Shown: positions 12,951-27,800 of the stretch, piece after piece | Position numbering within the stretch: the first letter of the stretch is position 1 | Layout: every line of letters begins with the position of its first letter | NCBI GenBank assembly: GCA_036898135.1 | Contig: CM072515.1 | Location: 22,689,700 to 22,753,699, forward strand | Source of the DNA: Oncomelania hupensis | Taxonomy: Eukaryota; Mollusca; Gastropoda; Littorinimorpha; Pomatiopsidae | Reading direction: 5' to 3' | Length of the DNA stretch: 64,000 bases | Notes under the pieces: generated by a model | Databases searched by the model: none | The model's input: the letters and a program-made list of their open reading frames with translations, nothing else | What the model was told of the DNA's origin: nothing | Translations under genes and position numbers: made by a program

Positions 12951-12974
12951 CTGTTCAGAAGTTCCTCAACATCT

Positions 12975-13055
12975 TTGCAAAAAGGAGGCTAAATTACGTA
13001 TGTCTGTATTCTTGGAGTGTAATGTGGTGTCATCTGCAAAGAGTTCACAAGATAT
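12975..13055 (-). mobile_element. Short LINE fragment with FADD box
   Basis: The minus strand encodes [19 protein letters not shown], an RT active-site segment of a family different from its neighbour. About 80 bases survive between the LINE and the AT repeat. Confidence 0.55.
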
Positions 13056-13064
13056 ACAAATATA

Positions 13065-13222
<158 letters not shown>

Positions 13223-13724
13223 GCAAGGATCGATTTGAGGACCTTTATTATTTACTGTATATATATATTTATATATATAAGTTAGTATATCTTCACCCCA
13301 GCTGCTTGCGCCACACCACCACAAAGTCTCATGTTTGTCTTCTAAGTTAAAGGAGAATAACACATAAAATAAAACACTTTGAAAATGACAAAATGTTATC
13401 CACTCAATTTGATTTGCCAAATTTTCGGTTTTTAATAATCTTCTTCAGGGCATTACACAGTCTACATGTTCAGTTGGATGTCTGTATACAAATCCAATGA
13501 TTATGTGAACTGCATGTTTGATGTCAATTTGAAGCCAAATAGATTCTACGTAATTCTGTTCAAGGAGATAAAGACGCTTTTATTTCATCGTTTCGTTTAT
13601 ATAAACTAATAACCCTGTTTTTTTATTTTTTTCCCCTGTAATGTTGTAATAAAGAATAACCAGACAATGCTATTTCTGAATCATAGGATTTGTCACATAA
13701 CCATGATTCAGAGAAACCACAAAC

Positions 13725-13726
<2 letters not shown>

Positions 13727-13780
<54 letters not shown>

Positions 13781-13808
13781 AAAGAGAGAGAGAGAGAGAG
13801 AGGGGGGG

Positions 13809-13841
<33 letters not shown>
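13727..13841. repeat. (GA)n microsatellite with G-run interruptions
   Basis: GA repeats broken by two runs of eight to nine G near 13771 and 13802. Confidence 0.95.
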
Positions 13842-13845
<4 letters not shown>

Positions 13846-14689
13846 GCCTTTTCATTCACTAGGCAAAAACGTCACAAATTACAAACAACAAAGAGGACAC
13901 TTTCACTCCCAACGTTTACAAACATGGCGCGAACTCATGAAGGAAAAAATAGAAAAAATACACATTGTATTTTATTCTTTTGACTTGCAAGTCTATAGAA
14001 AAATGGGTTTTCAAAGAGTGCAACCTCAAGAAATGTATGTGGTCTTTGACCAGACATCTACAAGATAGTTACAGGAACACTGATGAACAATAATAAAACA
14101 ACAAAATTCGGTTTGCTATATAGTCTGAAATTTTTTTTCTTTTTTTCCTGTCCCTACTTGACACTTAGGTGGGCAACATTTTTTATCTCTTTCCCAAATT
14201 TCACTCGAACGAAAAAAAAAATGGACGGAATGCTGTCAAAATGCTAGCTTTCATAAAAATTACATAAAATAGTGATGATAATAATAAATAATTATAGTGT
14301 CCACATGGAGTAAATGAATATGTTATCACAGTAAAATAGGTAAGTATAGCAATACTTCTTCATCAAGGAATGCTTATTTTTTTAACCCTGGTCCAAGGAA
14401 AACACAAATATCAACAATTTAATGGAGTCAGCAGTTTGTAAAGTTGTAAAAACAACCAACATATATAATATCACAAAAACTAATTGGGCAAAATTAGAAG
14501 AGATTGATAGTTGCAATTAATTAAGTTCCTATATCACTGGAAGTCTATAGGACATCCTTCTGTATAATAATAATAATAATGCTGTATGAAAAAATAAAAA
14601 AAGAGGTTTAATCAGCAATATTAGTAGTTTGACCAGCTATACAGACAGTTAATGGCAAGTCTGTTAAAGTATCAGCATTAAATTGAGTA

Positions 14690-15262
14690 TGATTGATTGA
14701 TTGATTTATTGTTGCTTTAGGTCCAGCGGACTCTTCCGAGCCAAATCAGGACCGGACAACCCCCAATCCGCATAAAAGATCTGCCGAAACAACCCCAGTG
14801 GGAAAATTGAATGCCCTCCACCGGCCAGTCACTTTACAATAAAGACATCCCACGCGGGGGACGGCTGAGGGTTGACCTCAACTACGCGAACCCCCGGTTA
14901 CAAAAACAAAATAGAATACAAACATCATTATAAATCATCAACAAAACACATACATATAAAATGCCTATAGTGCTAAATAGTACAATCATAGGAAGCCCTA
15001 GTGACCACCCGGCAGAAAGCGTCCAACACTCCCAAGCTGATCCAACAGACCTCATACACAAACAAGGAGTCTTGTCCAGGAAGAGTTTTCAAGAAAAAAG
15101 GTAGGTCATTGATCTAGCGAAGAAGAAGATAGTATAGCAGAGTGAAGGACAGAGCAGGAATGGGAAAGAGTAAATGAGGAAGACAGCGACAGTGGGAATT
15201 TAAAGCACTAAATTTCCATAAAGTGGGGATACTATTTATACTGAAAACCCCCGGCACTCCAA
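14690..15262. repeat. Dispersed repeat, uninterrupted copy
   Basis: It begins near TTGTTGCTTTAGGTCCAGCG and ends GGCACTCCAACG. It matches 60872-61060 plus 63363-63739, the same sequence split by a LINE. The short match at 55747-55776 is a third, truncated copy. I recognise no coding potential or family. Confidence 0.75.
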
Positions 15263-15570
15263 CGGGGGTACTGTTGCCGCAGTGAATCTGTCTTGCCTAT
15301 AAAGGAAAGACAGGTTTTCAACTGTGGCTTTCACTTTGCCCTTTATAGGTTTGAACAATCTACAGTGGCAAGATTGCTCATGACCCCAAGGGGTATTAAA
15401 TTGAGTAACACACCAACAAAAAAAAAAGTGTATTTTATCTTTATACATGACTGCATGATTTGGCAATAAATATATGTTCATATTCAAAGAAGAAGGGATA
15501 GAGGAGTAACAGTGAGGGAGCAAGCTCACGTCTAGAAAACACAATGCAAACCCCACACAACACAGTGTCA

Positions 15571-15766
15571 CCATTCAAAGCTATTATGAAAAGTGTATGT
15601 ATGTATAATGCTTGATCTCACATTTCTTTCTTTACCAACAATTACAGCAGTGACCCTCACAAAAGAGAGTGTACCGTTCAAAGCTGTTGTGACAAGTGTA
15701 TGTATAACATATGATCTCAAAGTTTTTTCTTTACAATCAATGACTGTTATGACTGTTGCAAATTTG
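15571..15766. repeat. Two diverged tandem ~100-base units
   Basis: ACC(A/G)TTCAAAGCT through AAAGTGTATGTAT and ATGATCTCA recurs about 100 bases later, moderately diverged. Confidence 0.5.
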
Positions 15767-15779
15767 AACAATGAGTTTT

Positions 15780-17290
15780 AACTTCGATCCAAGCTCACAA
15801 TGTTTACATCCAGTTTCAAACAATAAATCAATCAATTCCAATTTTCAACCAGTCAAATAATCAATAACCAAAGATATAAAAGCACAAGCACACTTAAAAT
15901 AAATCAGTTGATGTATTCGACGAAATAATACTACATGAAAACCAGAAGAGCTAGCAGTAGCTAATGGGAGATAATTTGTCATTTCTGTCTTTAACATTTT
16001 ATAAAGTGAATAATGGTATGAATGCTGTAGATTGAGGAAGTTTGAGTACTTGGCAAGCACAGAAACGATTTAACGACCCAGTCATAAATAAAATAATTAG
16101 TCTCAAATGTTCAACAATTAAACACACAATTTCATTGTCTTTTTTGGGTGTGACTGAATAAAGATTTCTTGAGATTTATTGACTTGACATATAAACAAAA
16201 ACAAAAACGTTTACACCGAATATATTTCATTTGTCTAGAAAGTAATAATAAATAAAAGAAGCGAACTTGGCCAGAAATGAAACTGCTTTATCCATTTTTA
16301 ACCAGAAATATAACATAAGTTTTATACAGCGATACGCATTTTGCAGAGCAAATCGGGAAGCATATCCTCAGATCAGCAGTAACAACTATCTGGTCATACA
16401 CGTAAAAACAATAACTCTTCTGTCTTCAGATCATATGACATGATGATTGTAATTAACATAAGGAATAACAAAACTGACACTGCCAATAGGAGCAGACAAA
16501 ACCAAAACCACAATGAACACAACACATAATTATTATCTCTCTCTCAAATGTTATCACACCCTCACACTATCATCAAACAAACCAACAGAATTACTTTACA
16601 ATATATTTCAAACCAAACACAGTACACCACAGCCTAACACCTACCAATACAAGAATCAGGCACTTTCTCTTGTCATCATCTCTTAAAACCAACACTAATA
16701 CTGCAAAGTTCTAAGGTGCAATTATCCCAAGCACGGAGGCTCAGGAAGATGGGAAATAAGGCCGGTTAACACTAGATAAACAAAGGACATAAACAAACAA
16801 ACAACACGAACAAGTGCATGTAAATATTTCACATGCAAAGCATTTAAGCAAAGTTTGTTTTACTTGTCTGTAGTCAGACCATTTGCTGCTATCCACTTAT
16901 GGAACCAGTCAGCCCGAAAGCAACTCTGACTCCAATGTTGAGTGTCAGAGGCTGTTGGGGGCTATGCCTACACACAGCCAACGTTTGACTGAGCTCTGAC
17001 ACTCAGTCAGATAGGCTTGTTACAGAAAAAGTCAAATGTTTCCAGCATCACAGGGCGAGTGCGCAAGTACATAGCAGCCGTCAGCAGCAAAGTTGAAATA
17101 TCCAAACCGTAAACAATGCTGCATATATCTACCCAGGCTTAAAATACTGGTTCTTGGAGGTCAACACTCTGTTGCAGGCTCCAATCACAATTCAAATGCA
17201 CAGCGAGTCTCTATATATGCTGATGCCGTGGTGGTCTTTTTGAAAATATAAATTCGTCCATCATATATCACATAATGGTGAAAATATATC
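15780..17290. other. Intergenic stretch, no gene seen
   Basis: AT-rich sequence downstream of the dynein gene. I see no coding exon. The one notable structure is an exact 12-base inverted repeat (TGAGTGTCAGAG and CTCTGACACTCA) near 16935-17010. Confidence 0.5.
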
Positions 17291-17299
17291 TGGCCATTA

Positions 17300-17305
17300 T
17301 TTATT
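17300..17305 (-). promoter_or_regulatory. Possible polyadenylation signal for the dynein gene
   Basis: AATAAA on the minus strand about 110 bases past the dynein stop. The sequence is AT-rich, so a chance match is possible. Confidence 0.4.
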
Positions 17306-17414
17306 TCAATTAAGGTCCCTTAGAAACGAAAAGAAGACGCGTCATGAATATCTCATATTTTGTGGGTAAAAAAAAAAAGTGTCCATTTGGTTCTAGCGTT
17401 TTTGTCAGGGTGAG

Positions 17415-17570
17415 TTAATATGGTCGGATAGTGGCAGACAATCCACGCAGAGCCCATCGAGTTGCAGGGATGCCATCTCTTCTAACATCAAGTTCCATGA
17501 CCACTTCACGGGGCGCTATGCGTGAGTGGTACACAGGGCATTGGTAGGTTTCGGAGGCACGTGTCACATC
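17415..17570 (-). CDS. Dynein last exon with stop codon
   Basis: TYQCPVYHSRI, then TRWALRGLSATIRPY and TAA, matches the Y.CPVY.T..R...........P...W..RGVAL end of dynein heavy chains. It is split from the previous exon by a 2.9 kb intron carrying a hAT element and a SINE. Confidence 0.9.
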   Translation of the reverse strand, partial: DVTRASETYQCPVYHSRIAPREVVMELDVRRDGIPATRWALRGLSATIRPY

Positions 17571-17610
17571 CTGAATGAAAACGAAGAATACACACATTTA
17601 ATTTTTATTT

Positions 17611-17691
<81 letters not shown>

Positions 17692-18478
17692 TATTTTATA
17701 TAGAGCAAAATCAGACAAAATGTTTGCTCAAAGCGCTTATCTCACATACGTTCGTTCAGACCCACAGATAAAACACGAATCCAAAGCGAGCGTTGTGGCC
17801 AAGTGGGCTAAGGCAGGACTAACTTGCCTTGTCCACAAGCTAGAAACCGATGGCGCCAACAGGTGTGGGTTCGATCCGGCATCTGGGCGTTATGTTTCTC
17901 CGAATATTATTTACTTTCGACTCGGGCAACGTCTCGGGGGTTTTCTCCGGGTACTCCGGTTTGCTCCCCCAGCAAAATTCCAAAATCACAAATAATGTTA
18001 GGTAGGTTGGGTTTGGGCGCTCCACAGGCTGCGACTACGCCTTCCCCAGGGGAGGCGGCTCAGGATTTCCCGATAGAAAGGGATAATAAACGGTCAAAAA
18101 AAAGAAAAAGAAAAAAGAAGTATCACACACACACAATGTTCTAAAACAATAAAAATAAACAAAAATCTTCTTAAAATGTTCTTTAAAAAAATAGAAATAA
18201 ATACATAATATAAAATAAATCTTTCCTCTAAAATTAAAAATATTTATTGAAAAAGCTTGAACCCTTTCATCACCAATGTTGCATTAATGTGGTGAGGAGA
18301 TGGGAGAGAACACAGGCTCTAGTCACTATAGTGGCCGAGTTCTCTCCCATGGGTCGTCTGCCGCAGGAATGCGACTTGGAGATCAGCCCCACACAGACTC
18401 TAGTGAATATCCAGGGCCGGACTAGGGGGGGGGGGGTTACAGGGGTTACGTAACCCCCCCCCCTGACCTGACTATGTA

Positions 18479-18509
<31 letters not shown>

Positions 18510-21500
18510 GGGAAAGAGGTGGGTGGGTGGGGGGGCTACGTTACAATCATAAGTAAATCCGGGGAGAAATTTCAACCCTCTCCCCTAGGCACTATAAAAA
18601 AATAAATCCTCTTCCACTCTACTCAATTTCAACCACTGATTCTTTTATCACAAGTAACTATACATTCTGTTACCTGAGACACTATGCATGCTTCCCATAG
18701 CTTGAGTCTCTGCATTGTAAAAGCATGCGGCTTGCCTGCAGTGAAGAACATGATGGGAGCACTGAGGAAACTGTCACTGTTTTTCTCAAACTCTCCAAAG
18801 AGACAAAGAAAACTTGAAGATACCATCGAATCATCTCAGCCTGACACGTCGAAAACAAAGTTTGTTGATCTGTGCAGAACAAGATGGGTAGAAAAACATG
18901 AAGCACTGGAGGTTTATACATCTCTCTTTCTGGTTGTTCACGACTGTTTGGGACAAATGTGTGAAGACAGTGACAATTGGGACAGTGAGACACTGACCAA
19001 GGCAACTGGCTTTCTCCACACCTTGAGCAGCAGTGCTTTCCTCGTTGCATTCATTGTCGTCCGCAATTGTTTGCGTTACTTAAAACCCTTGACAGTGAAG
19101 CTGCAGAAAAGGACAAAAGATGTTGTCGATGCCTACAGGGAAATCAAAGCGGTCAGTAACTGCATGTCTTCTATTAGAAGAGATGTCGACACAGCGTTCG
19201 TTGCCTGGTTCGGTGAAGTCAGCAAAATGGCGAATGCTTTGACAACTGATGTTATTGTTCCTCGTCAAGCATCCCGACAGACTCTCCGTGACAACCAACC
19301 TGCGGCCACTCCAGAAGAATATTTCAAGATTAGCATTGCCATTCCTTTCTTGGAACACCTGTCAATCGAATTGGACTCGAGGTTCAAAAATGCTGACCTA
19401 GCAGTTGATGGTCTCTGTCTGGTGCCAAGCACTTTAATAGACAACCAGGATGGTTTCATGCAGGTTCCAGAAGGGGTGAAGACACTGGCAATGTTGTGGG
19501 AGTCTGATCTACCAGACAACGCTACCCTTGATGCAGAATACCAAAGGTGGGTTTGCAAATGGCGAAGTGCTGCTGAGAATGCGACAGCTATCATCCCATC
19601 CACGGCATCAGAAGCACTGAAACATTGTGACAGGGATTTTTATCCCAACCTGTTCATCATGCTAAAGAACCTTTGCACCCTGCCTGTCACTACTGCCGAG
19701 TGTGAGCGTTCAAACAGTCAGTTGAGCAACCTGAAAAACTACCTGCGCTCTACAATGGGGCAACATAGACTCAATGGACTTGCTTTACTGAAAGTGCACA
19801 GGGATGTTGATATTGACTTCAAAGAGGCAGTGAACTGTTTTGCCAGAAGATACAATTCACAAATGGTACTAATGCCGAGGAACCTAGTGCAGCAAGACTG
19901 AAAGTGAAAGCAGGGCGGTGATGTTCATAAATTACAAGGTAAAGCTTTATACTGTTAACGATCAACAAAATGTAGTGAATAATAATAGTATACAAAACAT
20001 CTCTGCTGATAAATAAATGTTCGTGTGTGTTTTTTTGTTGTTGTTTTTTTAAGGGACGGGCAGATGATTATTTTTGTACCCCAGAGTTTGTCATTTCAAT
20101 TTGTTTAAAAAGCTCAAAGTCCCAGACCATCATAAATGGCTTTTTCAAGGTTCAGATTGCACCAGATTGCACCATTTTGCATCCTTGAAAAAAAAAAATT
20201 CCGGGGGGGGCATGCCCCCGAACCCCCCTAGAAGGCTCGGCGCTTCGCGCCTTCGCTGAATCTGTAACCCCCCCCCCTCAACTTTCCCAGGTCTGGCCCT
20301 GATATCTGATATTGTTGTGTATGTGTAGGTGCGGAAACACTGTCTGCATGCAGCTGGCATTGGGAATGTCTGTGGTTCCAGGCAGCTGGTGGGGGTGTAA
20401 AGGTACAACAAAAATTTGTTTCCTCCCAAACACAGAGCATATAATCTTACCTGGGTGGCAGGTTTTTCATTGATGGGCCAACAGGTAAGATGCACTACAG
20501 GTAAAGCAGCACATCCCACTCTAGGTGGAGAGTCCTGAAGTTCTCCTGTGGTCTTCTCCCAGGCACAGCCCCAAACATGGATGCCGAACACAAACATACC
20601 TTCCTGAGGTGGGTCTCTCAACTGAAATGAACAAAGGAAATATGTAGGGGGAAAATACCAGATACAACAATATGTATACACATATGCAAAAACTGAACAA
20701 TAATAAGTGAAAGCCCTGCAAAAAAATAGATAAAATAAAATAAAATAAAACAAAGCAAACTAACTAAATAAAAAGCACTTACATGGTCCTTGTCACGAGA
20801 GGTAACTTCTGTCTGGAAAACAAACTGCTCAAAGTTGCCAGAGCGATCGCCAGAGAATCCTCTGATGCTTTCCTGCTTCACCAGTGCCAGCAGGCCCCGA
20901 GGGTTGAAGAACGCACCCAGCCAGTAGGCAGGCATCTTCTCACGACCCTGCAGAAAACAATGTTAACAATCTGTATGCAATGTTCTTAGGAGGCAAATTC
21001 ACTATCTCAGAATCCTGCAAATGTTTTGCTGGCAAAGTGTCTTGGACTCAAAAATCATGGTTACCTTTAATTCTTTTACTTTTAAACTTCGTTCTCCAGT
21101 TTCCTCAAAGAATCCTTCGTCAAAGAATCCTTCACTTTTCTATGATTGGTGGTAGAACTGTCCTATGGCCTCTGATGCATGGATGTGTCATGCAGCATAC
21201 CATACACAATCCATTAATTATTTCACTCATTTCCTTGCAATTGCATTAATGAACAATGAACCACACAAACACTAGAATGACAGCTTCACATGAAAACAAC
21301 ACAAACCAGAGAAAGGATCCTCTCAAAATGATGGCATCGACTTTGCAGTTCGGTCAGCCACTGGCCCAGGCCCCAGGTCAGCGGAGGTGCCGAGTTGCCT
21401 GACATCTGACACCACAGTTGAGGGATGCGCAGGTGGTACAGGTCATCTGCTACACTCAGAGTGTGCTCGGACATCTGGTCTCCCAGCAGGTTGGACTCTG

Positions 21501-24500
21501 TGGCTACCTTAATTGCCTGCAAAAAAAAACAACGTTTTTTCTATGCTGTAGAAAAATACTAAGTTAATGTTGATCCTGATGTTGTGATACTGCAAAATGT
21601 ACATGTTAATGTTGACAACTGCATATGGTTCTCTTGTATAGCACATTCATTTCGTGCAACCCTCAAAGCACTCATGAGGTGGGACGGATAGTTTAAGAAG
21701 ATAAGAAGAAACATACACACCAGAATGAGCTGTTGGTCACTAAAGAAGAAACTAACACATGAACCAGAATGAGCTACAGAAGGTAAATTTGCATGTTTTA
21801 TTCAAAAGCTAGATCATGTTAGAATGTCCCCCTCTTCATGTATCTGTCCTTGTGAAATAAAGTGTTCTATATTGAAAAGAGTACTTACAGTCAAACTGGA
21901 CTTGATCTCATTAAGCAGCTTGTACATAATCTCCAGTTCCTTCATGATGAAGTTGTTGAAAGTGGTGTAGCCTCCAATCTTCTTCACTTTCTCTACAATG
22001 TATTCCTGAAAAAGAGAGACCGAAGAATACTTTTTTCAGATAGCATTCATGGCTGTTCATAAGTGGTACTTTCAGGCTATGGCTAAAAATAACCCTTTTG
22101 CTGTCCTTTATCGCTGGCTGAACTCCTTGAAGCCAGATCCGAGACGCTGGCTGTGCATGGGTTTCGCACGGCATGGCCTGCTGGCGTGGCTAAAAATAGC
22201 TTGCAGCTGGTGGCTGAAAGTTTACTTTCAATGAAGGAAGTTTCAGCTGTGCATTAGCATCCTTAATAAAAACGCAAATAACAAAAACAAAAGGACTGAT
22301 TTCTTTTTACAAGAAATCTAACACACACCCTTTCAATGTAATCTGATCTAAATTTTTTTGTGCACACTAAAAGTTTTATTTTAAATCTTTAGCTTATCAC
22401 AATGCTTAGACTTAATAACATTTACTATCTTATCCTATCCTATCCTATCCTATCCTATCCCGTAACTCGAAAGTCGTTGGGGCACCACTGATGATTGTTT
22501 AACCAGCGTACTCCATCTTTCTCTGTCCTCAGCAACCCTGATTGTTTCGCTCAGTGTCAAACCAGTCCATTCTCGAATGTTGTCCTCCCACCTCTTTTTC
22601 GGTCTCCCTCTTCTTCTACCTCCTTGCACTGTGCCTTGCAGAATGGTCTTTGCAAGGCCTGATTATCTGGTGACGTGGCCATACCATCGGAGTTTCCGTT
22701 TCTTCACCACTGTGAGCAGGTCATCGTGTAGTCCAATGGCTTGTGTGATGGTCTGTCGGACTTTGTCGTTGGTGATGTGTTGGGTATAGGAAATGCCCAG
22801 AAGTCTTCTGTAGCACCTCATCTCCATGCTTTGTATTCTTCGTTGTAGATCTGCTGTGAGGGTCCATGCTTCGCAAGCATATAGGAAGATAGAGATGACA
22901 AGGGAGCGCAGCAGTCTTACTTTGGATTGTAGACTGATGGTCCTGTCTTTCCAAATGGGCTTCAACCTTGTCAGGGCAGCAGTTGTTTGTGCGATCCTGG
23001 AGAGGACTTCCTGTCGGGTCGCATTGCCTGATACAATGGATCCTAAATATTTGAAGCTATGCACTGTGTTGAGGGATCGGCCTTGGATTTTGATGTCTAT
23101 GTTGATGCTTCTGGTGTGGTGGTCATCATTTTGGTCTTCTCTGCACTTATTTCCATTCCAAATTTGTATTTCCATTCCAAATATTCTTTCCTTTGGAGGT
23201 AGTGTCAAGCCTCTGTACCAGCTGTTCAAGTTCTTGTTCCTCTCCAGCCAATCCATCAATGTCATCCAAAAATGGAGGTTGGAGATTGTTCTACCCCCTG
23301 TGCTGACTGTGCATTCGTGATCTGCAAGGGCATCTCACATGATGCGCTCTAGAAAGATGTTGAAGAGTGTTGGAGAGAGTAGGCATCCTTGACGCACGCC
23401 GATTGTTGTTCTGAACCAATTTCCGAAGGTGCTGTTGTGGAGGACTGCACTGGTAGCCTTGTCATACAGGCTTTTGATGACTTCAATAATGTTATGGCTG
23501 ATGTTGTACACTCTCATGGTTGCCCACAAAGCTGCATGCCAGTTTCGATCAAACATTTTCTTAAAGTCTATAAAATAAAATATTAAAAACTATTGAATTG
23601 ATACCTGATATTCAACAAATAAATAGCGTTCTTTTTACATTCAACAAATAAAATAAGTTTTCATACTGATTCAACAAATACAATATATGTTTTCACATTA
23701 GTCTTCTAATTTTTTGTGTACAATAAGAAGCATTAAAACTATTGAACTGATATCTGACATTCAACAACTAAACAGCGTTCTCTTCATATTCAACAAATAA
23801 AATGTAAGTTTTCATATTGGTCTTCTAGTTGTTTCCGTATGATCAGAAGTGCAAGCTGACCTTGTTGTAAGCCTTGGGCACCCGTTGTAGCATGCTGTAG
23901 CAAATCTCCCAAAGCTCCACGTCTTTGCGCATCTTGTAGGTAGCATAGCTGGCTGTGCTGAACACACCTTGTTCCACAATGGCTGGATTGTTGCTCTGGG
24001 AACTCACTCCTGCTAGTGGTGGACCTGAAGCACACACAATTACCATTCAATAGCACTCAACAAAAGTACTTCCACAGGAGGCTAAACTTTTGTGTGTTTA
24101 TGTATATATATATGTTATTTTTCTCTATGATGTTAATTTAATTTCTGAGAAAAAACAAAATCAAAATCAACAATTAAATAACGTGTTTCTGAAAAGCGTT
24201 CATCTGTGTCTCCTAGAATATCCAACGCCACAAACGAAAAAACATACTGATTGTGTCTGCTCAACCCAAGAAGAGAAGAAGAAGAAGAAAAGCACATTCC
24301 TTTTTAGACTACAGTAACAAAGAGAGAATTTGTGTTATGGAATGTATGGTCTCCTTTGTCATACTTACCTATGAAGGGAGTAGGCGGGCGTGGGAACAGT
24401 TTGTGAGATAGGGTGGGTGTGGACGGCATGACATCAAAGACCTTGTTCAGGCGAGTGAACACGTACTGGTCATCTCCCAGTAACGTCTGCAACAAATCAA

Positions 24501-24803
24501 CAAGGTAGAGACATTTCTGCAAACTTGGGTGCAAGCTTGGCAAAGTTACGATATGCTAATAGGTAACTTGGTAGGCAGATGAATGCAGATCAATATATAA
24601 ACAGGTATGGTGCATCAAGAAAACGCAATACATTGAATTACCATCATTATTCAAGAACACTTTTTTTTTAAACGAGTTTTGAAAATAACTTTTACTGTTA
24701 CTGTTGGTCTACAGGGTAACCAATTTATTTTGTCAATGGTCTGTGTGGAAAATAAACTATCATCAGTACCAATGTTATTATTACTGTCAATAGTTAATAT
24801 GCC

Positions 24804-24880
<77 letters not shown>

Positions 24881-27800
24881 GTAGATTTATATAGCACCGC
24901 ATTACAGCCACAAGTGGCTGTGCTCTCTGTGCTTGACACATTCATACACCATTAATACTACACAACAACAGTAGGTATATAAAATCTGAATAAATTCACT
25001 AAAAATATACAACATAATGTTAAAAAACATTCAATAAAAATATTACATTTAAAAACATAAAAAGGCAACTAAAGCTGTTATAAAAAAAACTTTTAAAAGG
25101 CAACCAACCGACGAACGCAAATTTTTTTATTTTTTTTTTGGGTGGAGGGGGATCTACACCAACTTAATTCCTATGTGAGCAGCACTGTTTAGTGCCTCCA
25201 CATTTTGCTTGCTGCGGGCTATTTATAGCTTGCCTGCACCCTCCCTTCCAGTGAAAGGAAAGGAAAGGAAGCATTGGCGAAGCTATTTATAGCTATCCAG
25301 GCTGACCTAACCTCAAAATCTAAAAAGCTTTGGTTGAGTCGCTGTGGGGAGATGGGTGGGGGAGAGTAGAGGGGGTAAGGGAGAATCCTGTCAAGAACAA
25401 ACAAACAAAAGAATGACTTCAAAACTAATTTGGTCACGTCATAACACAGTGAACTCAACCCACCAATCCACAAATCAATCCATCAAACCAAACAACACCA
25501 ACCACAATCTTTCCACAAGCTGCACACATCAACCACAACACTTCCACAGAATTAAAAAAAACAACAACAGAGTTCCACGGGAGTTAAATAAAATAATCTC
25601 GGCTGTCACTACGCTCACTATACTATGACTCATTCCAGAAGTGAACTTTGGGTGTATGAATGATATCACTTCAAACAAAAGAAAGATGGTTTAAAGGGAC
25701 CTTTCATTGGTTAGGCCCAATATGCACATAACATGTCCATACAATACAACTCAGGCATGAGCAGCAAATAAAACTAGAAAGGTAACAGAACACACAAGCA
25801 TGCCTTGCCTGTTAAACATTTATTTGCAGAGACAAAGCTAAGATAATTCTAACATTTTGGAAATCTTTGTGTTACAAGATCTTGTTGAGCCTATGAAAGT
25901 ATTTAATTTCACAGCACAAATGTCTGGGAGACTCAAAATAGATCACTAAAGAATACAAGATCCAAATCAAAACAGTGATAACAAAATATCAGTTCCTCTC
26001 ACCCCATCTAGTCTCACCCCCTTTCCCTACCTCCTACCCCACCCACCCAAAAAGACTGTCGATATCAAAACAAAACACCAATGCCTTTACCATATAACAT
26101 CAATCAAGTAGCAACAGATCCCCAACAATACAAACCTCACAGCACTCCTGACGCAGCGTAAGAACAAATGCAAATAAACTTAAACTACTTTTTAAACATT
26201 GCACAGAAAACAAACAATATCAAGGCAAAGCAATAATGCTTTGCCATTCATTCACAAATACAACAAAATGCTTTCTTGTTTTTAGAACAACACCGTTCCA
26301 GCTGAAGAATATTCTAGTCAATTTTTTTAAAGCGTTATATCACACAAAAATACAGTGGACAAGAAACAACAAAGAATTTTGCTCCAATAACTATACAAGA
26401 AAGATGGAATGGATAAGACACGCAGACATACAGACACATAAACACACTATTTTGAAGTAGATATTTGTAAGTCAGTTCTAATATGGGGGACAGGGGGAGA
26501 AGGGGGTGGGGGGTGGTGGCAAAGAAAACAAATAGCAACACCCAAGTAGAGGCCTGAGGTAATATTTCGATTTTTATTAAAATCTTTATCAAGCCATGCA
26601 TTAAAAGCATCACGTCAAGTCTTTATATACCTATTCAGTTAGACTTACAGTTCGTTGATGAGTGCAATTGTATTCACTTCTATTATGCAGCATCAAAGGA
26701 ATGAACAGACAAGTTAAGGAATAAAAGAAGAGCCTTCAAGATATCAAATTAAAGATAACCTAAAGTCTTTTATAGTGCACTGCTGCCTGGAAATAACATT
26801 ACTAGATATAACTCAATTATAATTGTGAATGAGAGTAATGTTATTTTCGAGCGACGAAATGCTGCCTGTAAGAATAAACTGCATTAAAACCTACCTCGAC
26901 ATTAGGGTGCAGATGGCATCCCTCAGGTACATCAAGGAAGAGAGAGCTGATGCTATCCAATGACTGAATCAAAGTGTTCAGGCGAACGTTAGGGTTGAAG
27001 AAAGCTTGAGGCAGACGATATTTCACTGCAAATGAAATGACAACCACATCAATGATGGTGATGATGAAGATAATGATGATGATGATGATTATGATGATGA
27101 TGATGATGATGATGATGAAGATAATGTCCACCTACAAGAAACAACAACGTCCATGCTAGCAGCATGCTCAGGGCACACAGAAATAAACACTTTAATCAGT
27201 AGTACAGGCTAATAAGCATTCATTTTATAAATAGAATTACCAGTCACCACCCACAAGAGTTTTTCATTTGAGCTTAAGACATCCATTACAAACTACATAA
27301 ATTTTGCTAATGGTGAGCAAAAGCAACTTTTAGCAGCATCTAAATTACTGGACTGTCTGGAATTATTTACCAAGTAAACCCTTACAAGGTTTTTGGGGTG
27401 GCATGGGGACAATCAAACACATCCTTGCTTGCAGAGCCTTACATGCCTTCAACATGTCATACACTCCACTGGCAATCATCCTGTATTCAGCACTAAAAGA
27501 TAAGTTACAGTAAATGCAAAATCTCCTGTAAATTAAGTGGTTTATGTCTGCAACACGCTTACATCTGGCAACTTCAAACTCCTTCTTGATGGCAGTGGGT
27601 GAGATCCAGTAGTCGACCATGGCAGACAAACTCTGCTGGTCTACAAGGTCCCGAATGTAGCTGCCGTACACAATCTGTAGCAAAGAACACTGAAGGATGA
27701 TCAACAACTTTCTTTCTTTTCTTTTTTTAATGGTCAGTTTTGAGGACTGAAATTTGTTGCTACAAAACTGTGTCTGAAATAGCTCTGTAAGCCAGAAAAC

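Noticed and set aside
17785..17880. tRNA gene
   Set aside because: A and B boxes are present but the cloverleaf is incomplete and a SINE body with an A-rich tail follows. The same holds for the heads at 36183, 45961 and 52694.
20145..20753. 202-residue minus-strand frame
   Set aside because: It fuses the 3' end of the hAT element with the dynein exon 20451-20621 and flanking intron; not a separate gene.
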